A DNA stretch of 44,885 nucleotides from the NCBI GenBank assembly GCA_031278715.1, contig JAITJW010000116.1:1-44885 (forward strand). Direction: 5' to 3'. Under the pieces are notes generated by a model that saw only the letters and a list, made by a program, of their open reading frames with translations, did no database searches and had not been told where the DNA came from. Origin of the DNA: Treponema sp. Its GTDB lineage: Bacteria; Spirochaetota; Spirochaetia; Treponematales; Breznakiellaceae. Shown here piece by piece: positions 22,142 to 30,633 of the stretch. The position numbers and the translations under genes are program-made. The number at the start of each line of letters is the position of its first letter. Within the stretch, counting starts at the first letter, position 1.

Positions 22142-22942
22142 TCAGCCCCGTTCCAGGAAGTCCCAAAAATTGCGGGATATGGGCCTTTCGTTTTCATTCA
22201 GGATTTTAAGGGGGATACGTATTGTCTCGTCCTCCCGGCTTTCCAGGCGGCCCTCCCCAATCTTCAGGTCTGCGGTATCCCGTATCCCCTTGATCATGGC
22301 CGCAAAGCCGGAAGCGTTTTTCGGCTTTTCCTGCAGATAGACCCCGTACAGGTCCCCGGCCTCCACCTGATCGATGTGGTGAATATCGGAACCGGCACTT
22401 ATGGGAAGGCCAAGTTTTTCGGCGTAGCGCAGGGCCAGGACATCGTAGTACTGCTCCCGGTTTCCTGCATTGGCTACCTCTACGGCGTCAATCAGACGAG
22501 GCGCCAGGCACACTTCCCGAATATAATTGTGCTGCCGGAAGGGGTGGGCGTGGACCACACAGCCCCCGGCGGCTTGTACCGCCCGGTATTGAGCCCTCCG
22601 GGTCCAATGCCGGGCTTCGGGGTGCTCCAGGAGCCATTCCTTGTCCAGCCCGTAAACCAGGTAATCATCACCCTCAAAGGTCTCCTCCCAGCCAAAAAAC
22701 ACGTCCAGCCCCCGGCGGGCCCCCTCCTCCTGGGCGTCCTCAAACCCCCGGCAGAATTCCTTAACCCATTCCCGCCAGGGAAGGTTTCGGTCCACCAGAC
22801 AGTTTCCCCTGAAAAAATGATCGGTAACGACAATGCCGGAATACCCGGCGTCCAGGTAGTATGCTATATAATCCCGCCCCCGTGCGGAAGCACAGCCGCT
22901 GGTCAGACAGGTATGTAAATGTGTTTCGTAAAGATAGGCCAT
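22142..22942 (-). CDS. PHP-domain metal-dependent phosphoesterase
   Basis: This 266-residue protein has the PHP metal-binding motifs in order: HLHT (8-11), VTDHF, GWEETF, HAHPFR and AGSDIH. Related stand-alone PHP proteins are phosphoesterases that use two or three metal ions; the substrate is unknown. It is the first gene of the operon PHP, XRE-cupin, acyl-CoA synthetase, hemerythrin. AGGGGC precedes the ATG. Confidence 0.88.
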   Translation of the reverse strand: MAYLYETHLHTCLTSGCASARGRDYIAYYLDAGYSGIVVTDHFFRGNCLVDRNLPWREWVKEFCRGFEDAQEEGARRGLDVFFGWEETFEGDDYLVYGLDKEWLLEHPEARHWTRRAQYRAVQAAGGCVVHAHPFRQHNYIREVCLAPRLIDAVEVANAGNREQYYDVLALRYAEKLGLPISAGSDIHHIDQVEAGDLYGVYLQEKPKNASGFAAMIKGIRDTADLKIGEGRLESREDETIRIPLKILNENERPISRNFWDFLERG

Positions 22943-23100
22943 GCCCCTATCGTAGCATAACAGGGCCGGTAAAACACGGGCGCCGCGCCCGGGATAGGAA
23001 CACGACGAACTGCTAAGTACAACTAACTGCTAAATTTCACCTTGGGGGTTTACGCAGAACGCACACTCCCAAGGCAAATTGACGATTTTTTGTTGGAGCG

Positions 23101-23140
23101 AATAGCCCGGTCCCCACCGCAGGCGGGGATCGCCCTATTT
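23101..23140. other. Imperfect hairpin at the end of the ugpC-like gene
   Basis: Arms AATAGCCCGGTCCCC and GGGGATCGCCCTATT pair with three mismatches around a short loop, just after the stop of the ABC ATPase gene. There is no clear U-tract in either direction. The rest of the 196-base gap at 22943-23138 shows nothing recognisable. Confidence 0.4.
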
Positions 23141-24263
23141 AGAAATCTTTGGCGGCGGCGTCCAGTTCTGCCAGGACAGCCTCTTCCGTATCCCTGTCAA
23201 AGTAGCGGGCCTTGTCCATGTGGGGGACAAAATTTACCTCATCACCCACCTTGAAAAGGTGGTGGGGTTCGGTACGGGCTACCAAGGGCTGGGTAACAGT
23301 GGTTAACCACAGGTGAATATCGGCGCCCAAAGGCTCAACCACGGTGATCTTCACGGGGAAACTGTTATCCGTTGGCCCGGCGGCGGAGAAGGTGAGGTCT
23401 TCAGGCCGGATGCCGAAGAACAATTCCTTGCCCGTGTACTTTTTAAGGTAATCCACATGGGTGGCATGGGGTTTAATTTTGAAGGAACCTTCGTCCAGGA
23501 CCAGGGAACCCCCTTCTTCCAGTACCTTGACGGTGAGGAAGTTCATGGGAGGAGAACCGATAAAGCCCGCGACGAATTTGTTAATGGGATGGTTGTAGAG
23601 GTAAAGGGGAGAACCGATTTGCTGGATTTTCCCGTCCTTCATAACCACGATCTTGTTTGCCATTGTCATGGCTTCCACCTGGTCGTGGGTAACGTAGATC
23701 ATCGTGGCGTTAAGCCGGTGGTGCAGATCGGAAAGTTCAGCACGCATCTGGACACGGAGTTTGGCGTCCAGGTTGGAAAGAGGTTCGTCAAACAGGAACA
23801 CCTTGGGGTTCCGGACAATGGCCCGGCCTACTGCAACACGCTGGCGCTGACCGCCGGAAAGGGCCTTGGGCTTGCGGTCAAGGAATTTCTCAATATCCAG
23901 GATCCGGGCGGCCTCATGAACACGGCGATCGATCTCGCTTTTTTCAACCTTTTTGATGCGGAGCCCAAAGGCCATATTGTCATACACGGTCATGTGGGGA
24001 TACAGGGCGTAATTCTGGAATACCATAGCGATATTCCGGTCTTTGGGGGGAACATCGTTCATTAACTCCCCGTCAATGTAAAGCTCGCCTTCGGTAATAT
24101 CTTCCAACCCGGCGACCATACGAAGGGTGGTGGATTTTCCACACCCGGAAGGGCCTACGAAGACAACAAATTCTTTGTCTTCAACTACAATGTTGGCATT
24201 GTCCACAGCACGGACATTACCCTCGTACACCTTAGAAATACCTTTCAGTTCTACCTTTGCCAT
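23139..24263 (-). CDS. ugpC: Sugar ABC transporter ATPase (UgpC/MsmK/MalK type)
   Basis: This 374-residue ATPase powers carbohydrate ABC importers from the cytoplasmic side. Walker A GPSGCGKST is at 37-45, the Q-loop is VFQNYALYPHMTV, the signature is LSGGQ at 135-139, Walker B is VFLFDE at 155-160, and the H-switch is YVTHDQ. The C-terminal part (about 240-374) is the OB/TOBE regulatory domain with GIRPEDL. No permease or binding-protein gene is nearby, so it is probably a shared ATPase serving several importers. The MsmK/UgpC name is by family, not proven substrate. A good promoter lies at 24298-24326. Confidence 0.92.
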   Translation of the reverse strand: MAKVELKGISKVYEGNVRAVDNANIVVEDKEFVVFVGPSGCGKSTTLRMVAGLEDITEGELYIDGELMNDVPPKDRNIAMVFQNYALYPHMTVYDNMAFGLRIKKVEKSEIDRRVHEAARILDIEKFLDRKPKALSGGQRQRVAVGRAIVRNPKVFLFDEPLSNLDAKLRVQMRAELSDLHHRLNATMIYVTHDQVEAMTMANKIVVMKDGKIQQIGSPLYLYNHPINKFVAGFIGSPPMNFLTVKVLEEGGSLVLDEGSFKIKPHATHVDYLKKYTGKELFFGIRPEDLTFSAAGPTDNSFPVKITVVEPLGADIHLWLTTVTQPLVARTEPHHLFKVGDEVNFVPHMDKARYFDRDTEEAVLAELDAAAKDF

Positions 24264-24297
24264 AAAATGGCCCCCTGTTAGGTTAGTTTATAGGGCC

Positions 24298-24326
24298 AGA
24301 ATAAGGCCGATACCGAGAAAAGTCAA
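24298..24326 (-). promoter_or_regulatory. Promoter of the ABC ATPase gene
   Basis: TTGACT (24321-24326), a 17-base spacer and TATTCT (24298-24303) lie on the minus strand. The start would be about 28 bases before the coding sequence. Confidence 0.6.
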
Positions 24327-24465
24327 GAAAAAGTCAACAAAAATGTCTATGAAAACTAAATAAAACAAATTTTGTACGACTATGGTTTTATCCGGCCTCC
24401 TGATCTTCAATAAAAACATATTATTTCTATATGAAATATAGGATAACTGTATATCCAGCCAAACC

Positions 24466-24495
24466 TTGCTACGATTTCCCCCCTAATGCTACACT
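24466..24495 (+). promoter_or_regulatory. Candidate smc promoter
   Basis: TTGCTA (24466-24471), an 18-base spacer and TACACT (24490-24495). The predicted start near 24502 lies inside the longer open frame and supports the TTG start of smc at 24542. Confidence 0.45.
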
Positions 24496-24541
24496 TGGCG
24501 GATATGCGGCGGAAGAAATTCGCCCGGACACGGAGTTTGTC

Positions 24542-27511
24542 TTGTTCCTGAAACGATTGGATATATTTGGGTTTAAGTCTTTTCCCGACCGGACCCAGGT
24601 TGAATTTACGAAGGGGATTACCGCCCTTCTGGGTCCCAATGGTTGCGGTAAATCCAATGTAGTTGATGCCATTAAATGGGTCTTGGGTGAACAGGCTTCC
24701 CGGGCGATGCGGGCCGAAAAGATGGAGGACGTGATCTTTAACGGCACGGAAAACCGCAAGTCTCTCAACGTGGCGGAGGTAACCCTTACCATTGCCAACG
24801 AGAAGGGCCTGCTGCCCCTGGACGTGCCGGAAATTGAGATTAAGCGGCGGCTCTACCGTTCCGGCGAAAGTGAGTACTACATCAACGCCCAGCCCGTGCG
24901 GTTGCGGGAACTGCGGGAACTCTTCTGGGATACCGGGGTTGGCAAGGGGGCCTATTCGGTCATGGAGCAGGGCAAGATCGATCAGGTCCTGTCCTCCAAA
25001 CCGGAAGAGCGGCGCTATCTGTTTGAAGAAGCGGCGGGGATTACCCGTTATAAGCTGCGGGGGGCTGAGGCGGAACGGAACCTGGCGAAAACCGAGGAGA
25101 ACATGCGCCAAGTGGAAGGTATTCTGGGGGAGATTAAGCGTTCTTACGACACTCTCAAACTCCAGTCGGAAAAAACCATCAAATACCGGGCCCTGCGGGA
25201 GGAGAATTTCAATCTGGAACTGGATATCCACCTCCTCAAGCTCAAACAGTTCAAATATGAGAGTGACGCGCGGAAGGAAACCCTGACAAAACGCAGCGCC
25301 GAACGGGATTCTATCCGTGCGGAGATGGAGGCGGCGAACAGGGCCCTGGAAGAGGGCATGGACGAGGTAAACCTGATGGAGGAAAAACTCGTCGAATACC
25401 AGAAGAATATCTACGGCCTGGCCGTGGAAAAACGGGCCCGTGAAAACGAGGCCAGACTTCTTACGGAGCAACGGGGGGAGATTCAGGGGAAGATCGGGCA
25501 AAACGAGGGCCGGGAACGGATCGTACTGGAAAAAAGTCAGGAGCTGGCCGCCGATGCGGAAGTACAAGATGCGGCGGTGCTGGATCTGCGGAAAAAGACC
25601 GTGGACATTGAAGGTAATATCTCATCGTTTCAGGAAAATATTCAAATTGCCAGTTCCCGTATCGGGGACAATGAAAGTCAGGTTCTCCGGCTGGAGGAGG
25701 AGATCCGCCAGAAAGAGCGCGAACAAGCCGCTTATGAAAAAGACCTGGCGGCCATCACGGATGATATTGTGGCCGCCCTGGATGCGGGCCTTAAGGAGGC
25801 AGGCTATTCGGTAACGGAACGCCGCGTTCTGGAGGCGGAACTGTCGGAGACCCTGGGGCGGCTTAGGACTCTGCTGGCGGGCCGGGAAACCCTGATCCGG
25901 GATCTGGCCGCGGCCGCGGGGGCGGCCGCTGAACGGGGGGGCGCCGGCGGGCCCACGTCGGGGGAACTTGCCCACATTGCCACCGGTCTGGCGGGGGCCC
26001 TGGAAGAAGCGGCCCTGGGGGCCGGCAAGGCTCTGGAACTGTTCGACAGTTACCGGAAAACTTCCCCCTCGTTTATCGACGACTTTCTTGCCCCCGAAGG
26101 GATCATCACCCAAAAACGCTCCCTGGATGCCAATATCCGGCTTATTAAAGACGGCATTGAGGAACGGAGAAACACGATCAGCGCCCTGCGCCGGGACAAC
26201 ACGGACCTGGGGGAACGGATCAACGAGTACCGTAAAACCCTTGAGGATCTGCGGATAAGCCGGGCCCGGATTGAAACCCAGGCCCACGCCGCCGAGGAAC
26301 AGGCCCGCTTAATACGCAGGGAATTGGCAGGTCAGGAAGGGCTTCTTAAAACTGTCCGCGACGAAATTTTTCTGGACCGGAAACGGCTTGAGGAGACAAA
26401 CGAAAGAATCGCCATCATGGGCGGTGAAATTGCGGAGATTGAGCAGAAGGGACTGCAGCTTCAGGCGGAACTGGGAAAACTGGAACAGGACATAGCCAGG
26501 CGGAACGGGGATGTGGCGGGAAAACAGGAAACCATCAAGAAACGGATGGCGCAGCTTAACAAGGTTCAGGAATCCCTGGAAAAAATCCACCTGGAACTTG
26601 TTCAGTCGGAAACCGAGATTAAGAATATCCGTGATAACTTCCGGGAGACCCATTCCCGTGATCTGCTGGAATTTGAGGAGCGGACATTTACCATTACCGC
26701 ATCTTCGGCGGAACTAAGGGAAAAACTTGCCGCAGGCCGGGAACGGCTGCGGGCCCTGGGATCGGTCAACCTGATGGCCCCGGAAGAATTCGCGGAGGTA
26801 AAGGAACGCTACGATTTTCTTACAAACCAGCTTGAAGATCTGAACAAGGCCCGGAAGGACCTGGAAAACCTGACCGCGGAGATTCGGATGGAATCCAGCG
26901 ATATGTTCATAAGGGCCTACAATAAAATCAAGAAAAATTTCCACAACATGTTCCGCCGTCTTTTTGGCGGAGGCCAGGCAAAGCTGCACCTGCTGGATGA
27001 AAATCACGTATTGGAATCGGGAATAGAGATCTACGCCCAGCCGCCCGGAAAAAAGCTGGAGAACATCAACCTCCTTTCCGGGGGGGAGAAATCCATGACC
27101 GCCGTAGCGCTACTGTTCGCCACGTACATGGTAAAGCCTTCGCCCTTCTGCCTTTTGGACGAGATTGACGCCGCCCTGGACGAGGCAAACGTGGGCCGCT
27201 TTGTACAGCTTTTGCGGGAGTTCGGCACGAAAAGCCAGTTTATCGTTATTACCCACAACAAGCGGACCATTACCGGGGCAGGTACCATGCTGGGGGTAAC
27301 GATGGAGGAATCGGGGGTAAGTAAGATGATCTCCGTGCGCCTTGAAAACGAAGAACAGGAGGCCCCGCTTCCGGAGGCTGAGTCCTACGAAGATGAAGAA
27401 GTTGAATACGAAAGCGGGCGGGAACTTCCCCCCGGTATAGACGATCCTGCCCTGGTCAGCGATGCGGAACTGCGGCCCATACGGGGGAAGGACCTTAAGG
27501 AAAACCGCTAG
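24542..27511 (+). CDS. smc: Chromosome segregation ATPase SMC (short, atypical hinge)
   Basis: This 989-residue SMC protein organises and segregates the chromosome. The N-terminal head has FLKRLDIFGFKSF and Walker A GPNGCGKSN. The C-terminal head has the signature NLLSGGEKSM, Walker B with FCLLDEIDAALDE, and a D-loop/H-loop region. Between them lie two long coiled coils. Typical bacterial SMC has about 1150-1200 residues and a Gly-rich hinge domain. Here the centre (about 430-530) is Ala/Gly-rich and lacks the usual hinge motifs. The C-terminus adds an acidic tail (about 935-989). TTG 24542 with CGGAG upstream gives the family-typical start. The open frame to 24431 is rejected. Confidence 0.92.
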   Translation: MFLKRLDIFGFKSFPDRTQVEFTKGITALLGPNGCGKSNVVDAIKWVLGEQASRAMRAEKMEDVIFNGTENRKSLNVAEVTLTIANEKGLLPLDVPEIEIKRRLYRSGESEYYINAQPVRLRELRELFWDTGVGKGAYSVMEQGKIDQVLSSKPEERRYLFEEAAGITRYKLRGAEAERNLAKTEENMRQVEGILGEIKRSYDTLKLQSEKTIKYRALREENFNLELDIHLLKLKQFKYESDARKETLTKRSAERDSIRAEMEAANRALEEGMDEVNLMEEKLVEYQKNIYGLAVEKRARENEARLLTEQRGEIQGKIGQNEGRERIVLEKSQELAADAEVQDAAVLDLRKKTVDIEGNISSFQENIQIASSRIGDNESQVLRLEEEIRQKEREQAAYEKDLAAITDDIVAALDAGLKEAGYSVTERRVLEAELSETLGRLRTLLAGRETLIRDLAAAAGAAAERGGAGGPTSGELAHIATGLAGALEEAALGAGKALELFDSYRKTSPSFIDDFLAPEGIITQKRSLDANIRLIKDGIEERRNTISALRRDNTDLGERINEYRKTLEDLRISRARIETQAHAAEEQARLIRRELAGQEGLLKTVRDEIFLDRKRLEETNERIAIMGGEIAEIEQKGLQLQAELGKLEQDIARRNGDVAGKQETIKKRMAQLNKVQESLEKIHLELVQSETEIKNIRDNFRETHSRDLLEFEERTFTITASSAELREKLAAGRERLRALGSVNLMAPEEFAEVKERYDFLTNQLEDLNKARKDLENLTAEIRMESSDMFIRAYNKIKKNFHNMFRRLFGGGQAKLHLLDENHVLESGIEIYAQPPGKKLENINLLSGGEKSMTAVALLFATYMVKPSPFCLLDEIDAALDEANVGRFVQLLREFGTKSQFIVITHNKRTITGAGTMLGVTMEESGVSKMISVRLENEEQEAPLPEAESYEDEEVEYESGRELPPGIDDPALVSDAELRPIRGKDLKENR

Positions 27512-27571
27512 AAACATGGCTTTTCGCCGTAGCCCCCTCTCCCGATGACACAATAGAGCGGCTTACCGGAG

Positions 27572-27603
27572 GCCGATCTGTCTAAAAAATCAGACAGATC
27601 GGC
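27572..27603. terminator. Perfect 12-bp stem hairpin after smc
   Basis: GCCGATCTGTCT and AGACAGATCGGC flank an 8-base A-rich loop, 60 bases after the smc stop. There is no T-tract, so it is a terminator-like hairpin or RNA-stability element. Confidence 0.5.
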
Positions 27604-27674
27604 GGCGCACGGGGGGTTTGCCGGGATTTGAGGTCCGTATTGGGGAAAATAAGCAGCGCGAAGAACGAGAATCC

Positions 27675-27703
27675 TTGACTTTTCGAACATCCGGCCTTAC
27701 ACT
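27675..27703 (+). promoter_or_regulatory. Promoter placing the start at the ptsN ATG
   Basis: TTGACT (27675-27680), a 17-base spacer and TACACT (27698-27703). Transcription would begin at about 27710-27711, which is the ATG itself, so the mRNA may be leaderless. Confidence 0.6.
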
Positions 27704-27710
27704 ACTACCT

Positions 27711-28157
27711 ATGAACCTTAAGACGGTACTTACATCAGAAACGATTAAACTCCACCTGAAAGGGACCACGAAAGACGAGATTATCAACGAGCTGCTGGAT
27801 GTGCTGTATACGGCCCATAAAATTCCCGATCGCGAAGCCGCTTATAATGCGGTTATGGAACGGGAACGGAAGATGTCTACGGGGATGAAGCACGGTATCG
27901 CCATTCCTCATGGCAAGAGCCCTACAATTACGGATCTGGTTGCCTGTATTGGAATTTCGGAACAGCCGGTGGATTTTGAAGCCCTGGACCATGAACCGTG
28001 CAGGATTTTTATCATGACCCTTTCGCCGGTGGAAAAGACCGGCCCCCATCTGCAGTTTCTGGCGGAAATAAGTTTGCTTTTCAAAAGCGCCGAAAAACGG
28101 CAGGAAATTCTGGCTACCGACACGGTGGAAGACCTGCTTAAAATTCTCTCTGTGTAG
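27711..28157 (+). CDS. ptsN: PTS EIIA (nitrogen/fructose-type, PtsN-like)
   Basis: This 148-residue EIIA domain protein accepts phosphate on a His from HPr or NPr. The active site is H67 in HGIAIPHGKSP. The fold signature runs from TVLTSETIKLHL to the C-terminal LLFKSAEKRQEIL. It stands alone without EIIB or EIIC, which suggests a regulatory rather than sugar-transport role. The open frame upstream to 27618 is not used: a promoter (27675-27703) puts transcription at the ATG, and no ribosome site is visible. Confidence 0.88.
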   Translation: MNLKTVLTSETIKLHLKGTTKDEIINELLDVLYTAHKIPDREAAYNAVMERERKMSTGMKHGIAIPHGKSPTITDLVACIGISEQPVDFEALDHEPCRIFIMTLSPVEKTGPHLQFLAEISLLFKSAEKRQEILATDTVEDLLKILSV

Positions 28158-28246
28158 TTCTTCACCTTGTAAACGGCAGACGGCATGTTCCATGTTCGTG
28201 TACAGCCGGACAGGGGGAATAGAGCAGTTTTCCCATTTATTACAGA

Positions 28247-30223
28247 ATGATCATTATGCGGATTCACGACGGACGAATACTTGATGAACAGGGACGGACC
28301 CTGATACTGCGGGGGGTAAACCTTGGAGGAGATTCCAAGGTTCCCCAGGGACCGCCGGCCTGGGGCTTGCAGGCGGAATCCCTTCAACATCCCGAAGAGG
28401 TGTCGTTTGTAGGACGCCCCTTTCCCCTGGAAGAGGCGGAAGGGTGTTTTGAGCAGCTTGCCCGCTGGGGTTTTACTTTTATCCGGCTGCTTATTACCTG
28501 GGAGGCACTGGAACACCAGGGCCCCGGGCAGTACGACGAAGCTTACCTGGCCTACCTGCGGAAACTTCTGCTTGCGGCGGAAAAGTGGGGAATTTCGGTG
28601 TTTATCGACCCCCACCAGGATGTCTGGAGCCGCTTTACCGGCGGAGACGGGGCCCCTGTCTGGACTCTGGAAGGGTTGGGTATAAGACCGGAACTGCTGG
28701 ATGCCACGGGGGCGGCCGTTACCTGGCAACACTACGCTGAGTACCACGGGGGCCGGCCCTGTCCCCTCATGACCTGGCCTTCCAACTACAGCCGTTACGC
28801 CACAGCCACCATGTTTACGTTGTTCTTTGCGGGAAATACCTATGCCCCGGATATACGGATCGAGGGAGAACCGGTTCAGGACTGGCTCCAGGGACGCTAC
28901 ATTGCCGCCATGAGGCACGCCTTCCGCCGGCTTAAAAGCTGCCGGGCCATTGTGGGTTGGGGAACGATGAACGAACCCAGCCTGGGTTTTGTGGGACACC
29001 GGGATCTGGCCTCTCAGGAACAGCCTATGGTCCCCCTGGGATCGGTTCCCAGTCCCTTTCAGACCATGATGGCCGCCGGCGGTCATTCGGTAGAAATACC
29101 GGTATACGGTCTTACCCCCCTGGGGAAGCGGATAATCCGGTGGGAAACCCTGAACCCACGGGGATTATCCCTGTTCCGGGAAGGTTTTGACTGTCCCTGG
29201 AAGCAATCGGGGGTCTGGGATGAACAGGGAGGAAGTCCCCGCTTATTGCGGAAAGATCATTTTGCCCTGTACCGGGAACGGCCCCCCCATTTTGAAGATG
29301 ACTTGCTTAAGCCTTTTATGACCAAATTTATCATGGCTATGGAGGAAGGCCGGAAAGCCCCCCTGTTTTTTATCGAGGGGATTCCCAACGGAGGGCACCC
29401 AGCCTGGCATGAGGGGGATCCTTCCAACACGGTAAACGCCTTCCACTGGTACGACGGTTTCAGCCTTTACATCCGGTTTTTCCGCCCCTGGTTCGGTATT
29501 GATACCACTGGCCGCCCCTTGCTGGGCAGAAAAGCCCTGGCCGCCTACTATCGGAAAGCCCTGGGGAAAGCCCTGGACTGGGCCAAAGAAAAGATGGGAA
29601 ACATGCCCTGTTTACTGGGGGAATTCGGTATTCCCTACAACATGAACGGGGGAAGGGCCTACCGGACCGGAAATTATTCGATGCAGGAAGAAGCCCTGAC
29701 GTTTTACTATGACGCTATCGACGAAGCCCGGCTCCATTCTACCATTTGGAACTACAGCGCCACCCATAACGAGGAAAGCGGAGACGGCTGGAACGGTGAG
29801 GACCTGTCAATCGTAACCCGGAGTCCCGATGGCAGGATCCTGGGCCGGGCAGCGGCAGGCTGGCTGCGGCCCTATCCTCTGGCTACCGCAGGCATCCCCC
29901 TGGCGTACCGCTGGGACCGGAAAAAGGGTATCTTCAGTTTTCGTTACCGGGCGGACGGGAACATAACGGCTCCTACCGAAATTTTCCTGCCCGGCGAGTA
30001 TGTGGGGCCGGAACCGGAGATAAGCTGCGTTGCGGCGGAGGTACTGCCGGATCTCCCCAAGGTTTCCCCCGAATCTCCCGCAGAAGGGGGCGGGAAAAAA
30101 CTCCGGTGGGAGTACCTTCCCGCCAATGGCCGCCTCCTTGTTTACCACGGAGGCTGCCAGGGGGAAATAGTGGTACGGGTGGTACGGACAGGGCCGGCGC
30201 GCCGGCTGTCCGCATTTTTATAG
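28247..30223 (+). CDS. GH5 glycosidase resembling fungal sterylglucosidase (GH5_12-like)
   Basis: This 658-residue (beta/alpha)8 retaining glycosidase starts DGRILDEQGRTLILRGVNLGG. DPHQDVWSRFTGGDGAP (121-137) and ATGAAVTW recall the EGCrP2/GH5_12 group that splits sterol or lipid glucosides. The acid/base is probably E243 in TMNEPSLGF and the nucleophile E459 in LLGEFGIPY. A C-terminal beta-sandwich-like domain (about 550-658) follows. There is no signal peptide, so it acts in the cytoplasm. ATG 28256 is an alternative start; neither ATG has a clear ribosome site. Family call is firm, subfamily is from memory. Confidence 0.85.
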   Translation: MIIMRIHDGRILDEQGRTLILRGVNLGGDSKVPQGPPAWGLQAESLQHPEEVSFVGRPFPLEEAEGCFEQLARWGFTFIRLLITWEALEHQGPGQYDEAYLAYLRKLLLAAEKWGISVFIDPHQDVWSRFTGGDGAPVWTLEGLGIRPELLDATGAAVTWQHYAEYHGGRPCPLMTWPSNYSRYATATMFTLFFAGNTYAPDIRIEGEPVQDWLQGRYIAAMRHAFRRLKSCRAIVGWGTMNEPSLGFVGHRDLASQEQPMVPLGSVPSPFQTMMAAGGHSVEIPVYGLTPLGKRIIRWETLNPRGLSLFREGFDCPWKQSGVWDEQGGSPRLLRKDHFALYRERPPHFEDDLLKPFMTKFIMAMEEGRKAPLFFIEGIPNGGHPAWHEGDPSNTVNAFHWYDGFSLYIRFFRPWFGIDTTGRPLLGRKALAAYYRKALGKALDWAKEKMGNMPCLLGEFGIPYNMNGGRAYRTGNYSMQEEALTFYYDAIDEARLHSTIWNYSATHNEESGDGWNGEDLSIVTRSPDGRILGRAAAGWLRPYPLATAGIPLAYRWDRKKGIFSFRYRADGNITAPTEIFLPGEYVGPEPEISCVAAEVLPDLPKVSPESPAEGGGKKLRWEYLPANGRLLVYHGGCQGEIVVRVVRTGPARRLSAFL

Positions 30224-30236
30224 CCGGACCGGGATT

Positions 30237-30518
30237 TCAAGATTTGGCCGGTTTCAGCGGTTTTATATATTCGTCAAGTATTTTGATAATATGCGCCTGA
30301 TGTTTTTTATCGTCTTTAAGCCGTATGATTTTGTCCTCTCCGTTCTTTTTTATGCATATTGTATATCCCGCGTCATAGAGGTAATAATCATAGAGTTCAA
30401 ATTCGAATTTCTCCCCGACAGGATGTTTGTTTCCGTCATAATCCGTAAATTCCTTGACAACGGTATAGGTTTCACCTTCTATCAGATTGGAAACGCAGGA
30501 CAACCGGCTTTTGTCCAT
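30237..30518 (-). CDS. Small hypothetical protein (DUF3601-like)
   Basis: This 93-residue soluble protein contains EGETYTVVKEFTDYDGNKHPVGEKF and a following YDAGYTICI strand. That pattern resembles DUF3601, a family of small bacterial proteins without known function. ATG follows a strong AAAGGAG. The gene lies convergent to the GH5 gene, with 13 bases between stops, and has its own candidate promoter at 30557-30585. Its A+T-rich composition differs from the GH5 gene. Confidence 0.72.
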   Translation of the reverse strand: MDKSRLSCVSNLIEGETYTVVKEFTDYDGNKHPVGEKFEFELYDYYLYDAGYTICIKKNGEDKIIRLKDDKKHQAHIIKILDEYIKPLKPAKS

Positions 30519-30556
30519 GGGTGACTCCTTTTGTTTGCAGCGGGGAGGATCATCTC

Positions 30557-30585
30557 AGCATACTATTATCCGGGGTGAATGTCTA
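30557..30585 (-). promoter_or_regulatory. Candidate promoter of the DUF3601-like gene
   Basis: TAGACA (30580-30585), a 17-base spacer and TATGCT (30557-30562) lie on the minus strand, about 40 bases upstream of the start. The -10 box is weak. Confidence 0.35.
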
Positions 30586-30633
30586 TAACCCGTCTATAGC
30601 AGAATCTGCAGAAAATCCTGTGGCCCGTTAAAT

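Noticed and set aside
24407-25567. 386-codon minus-strand frame opposite smc
   Set aside because: It mirrors coiled-coil coding sequence, has no credible domain and runs through the smc promoter region.
27908-29086. 392-codon minus-strand frame opposite ptsN and the GH5 gene
   Set aside because: It crosses two clear plus-strand genes and their gap; a shadow frame.
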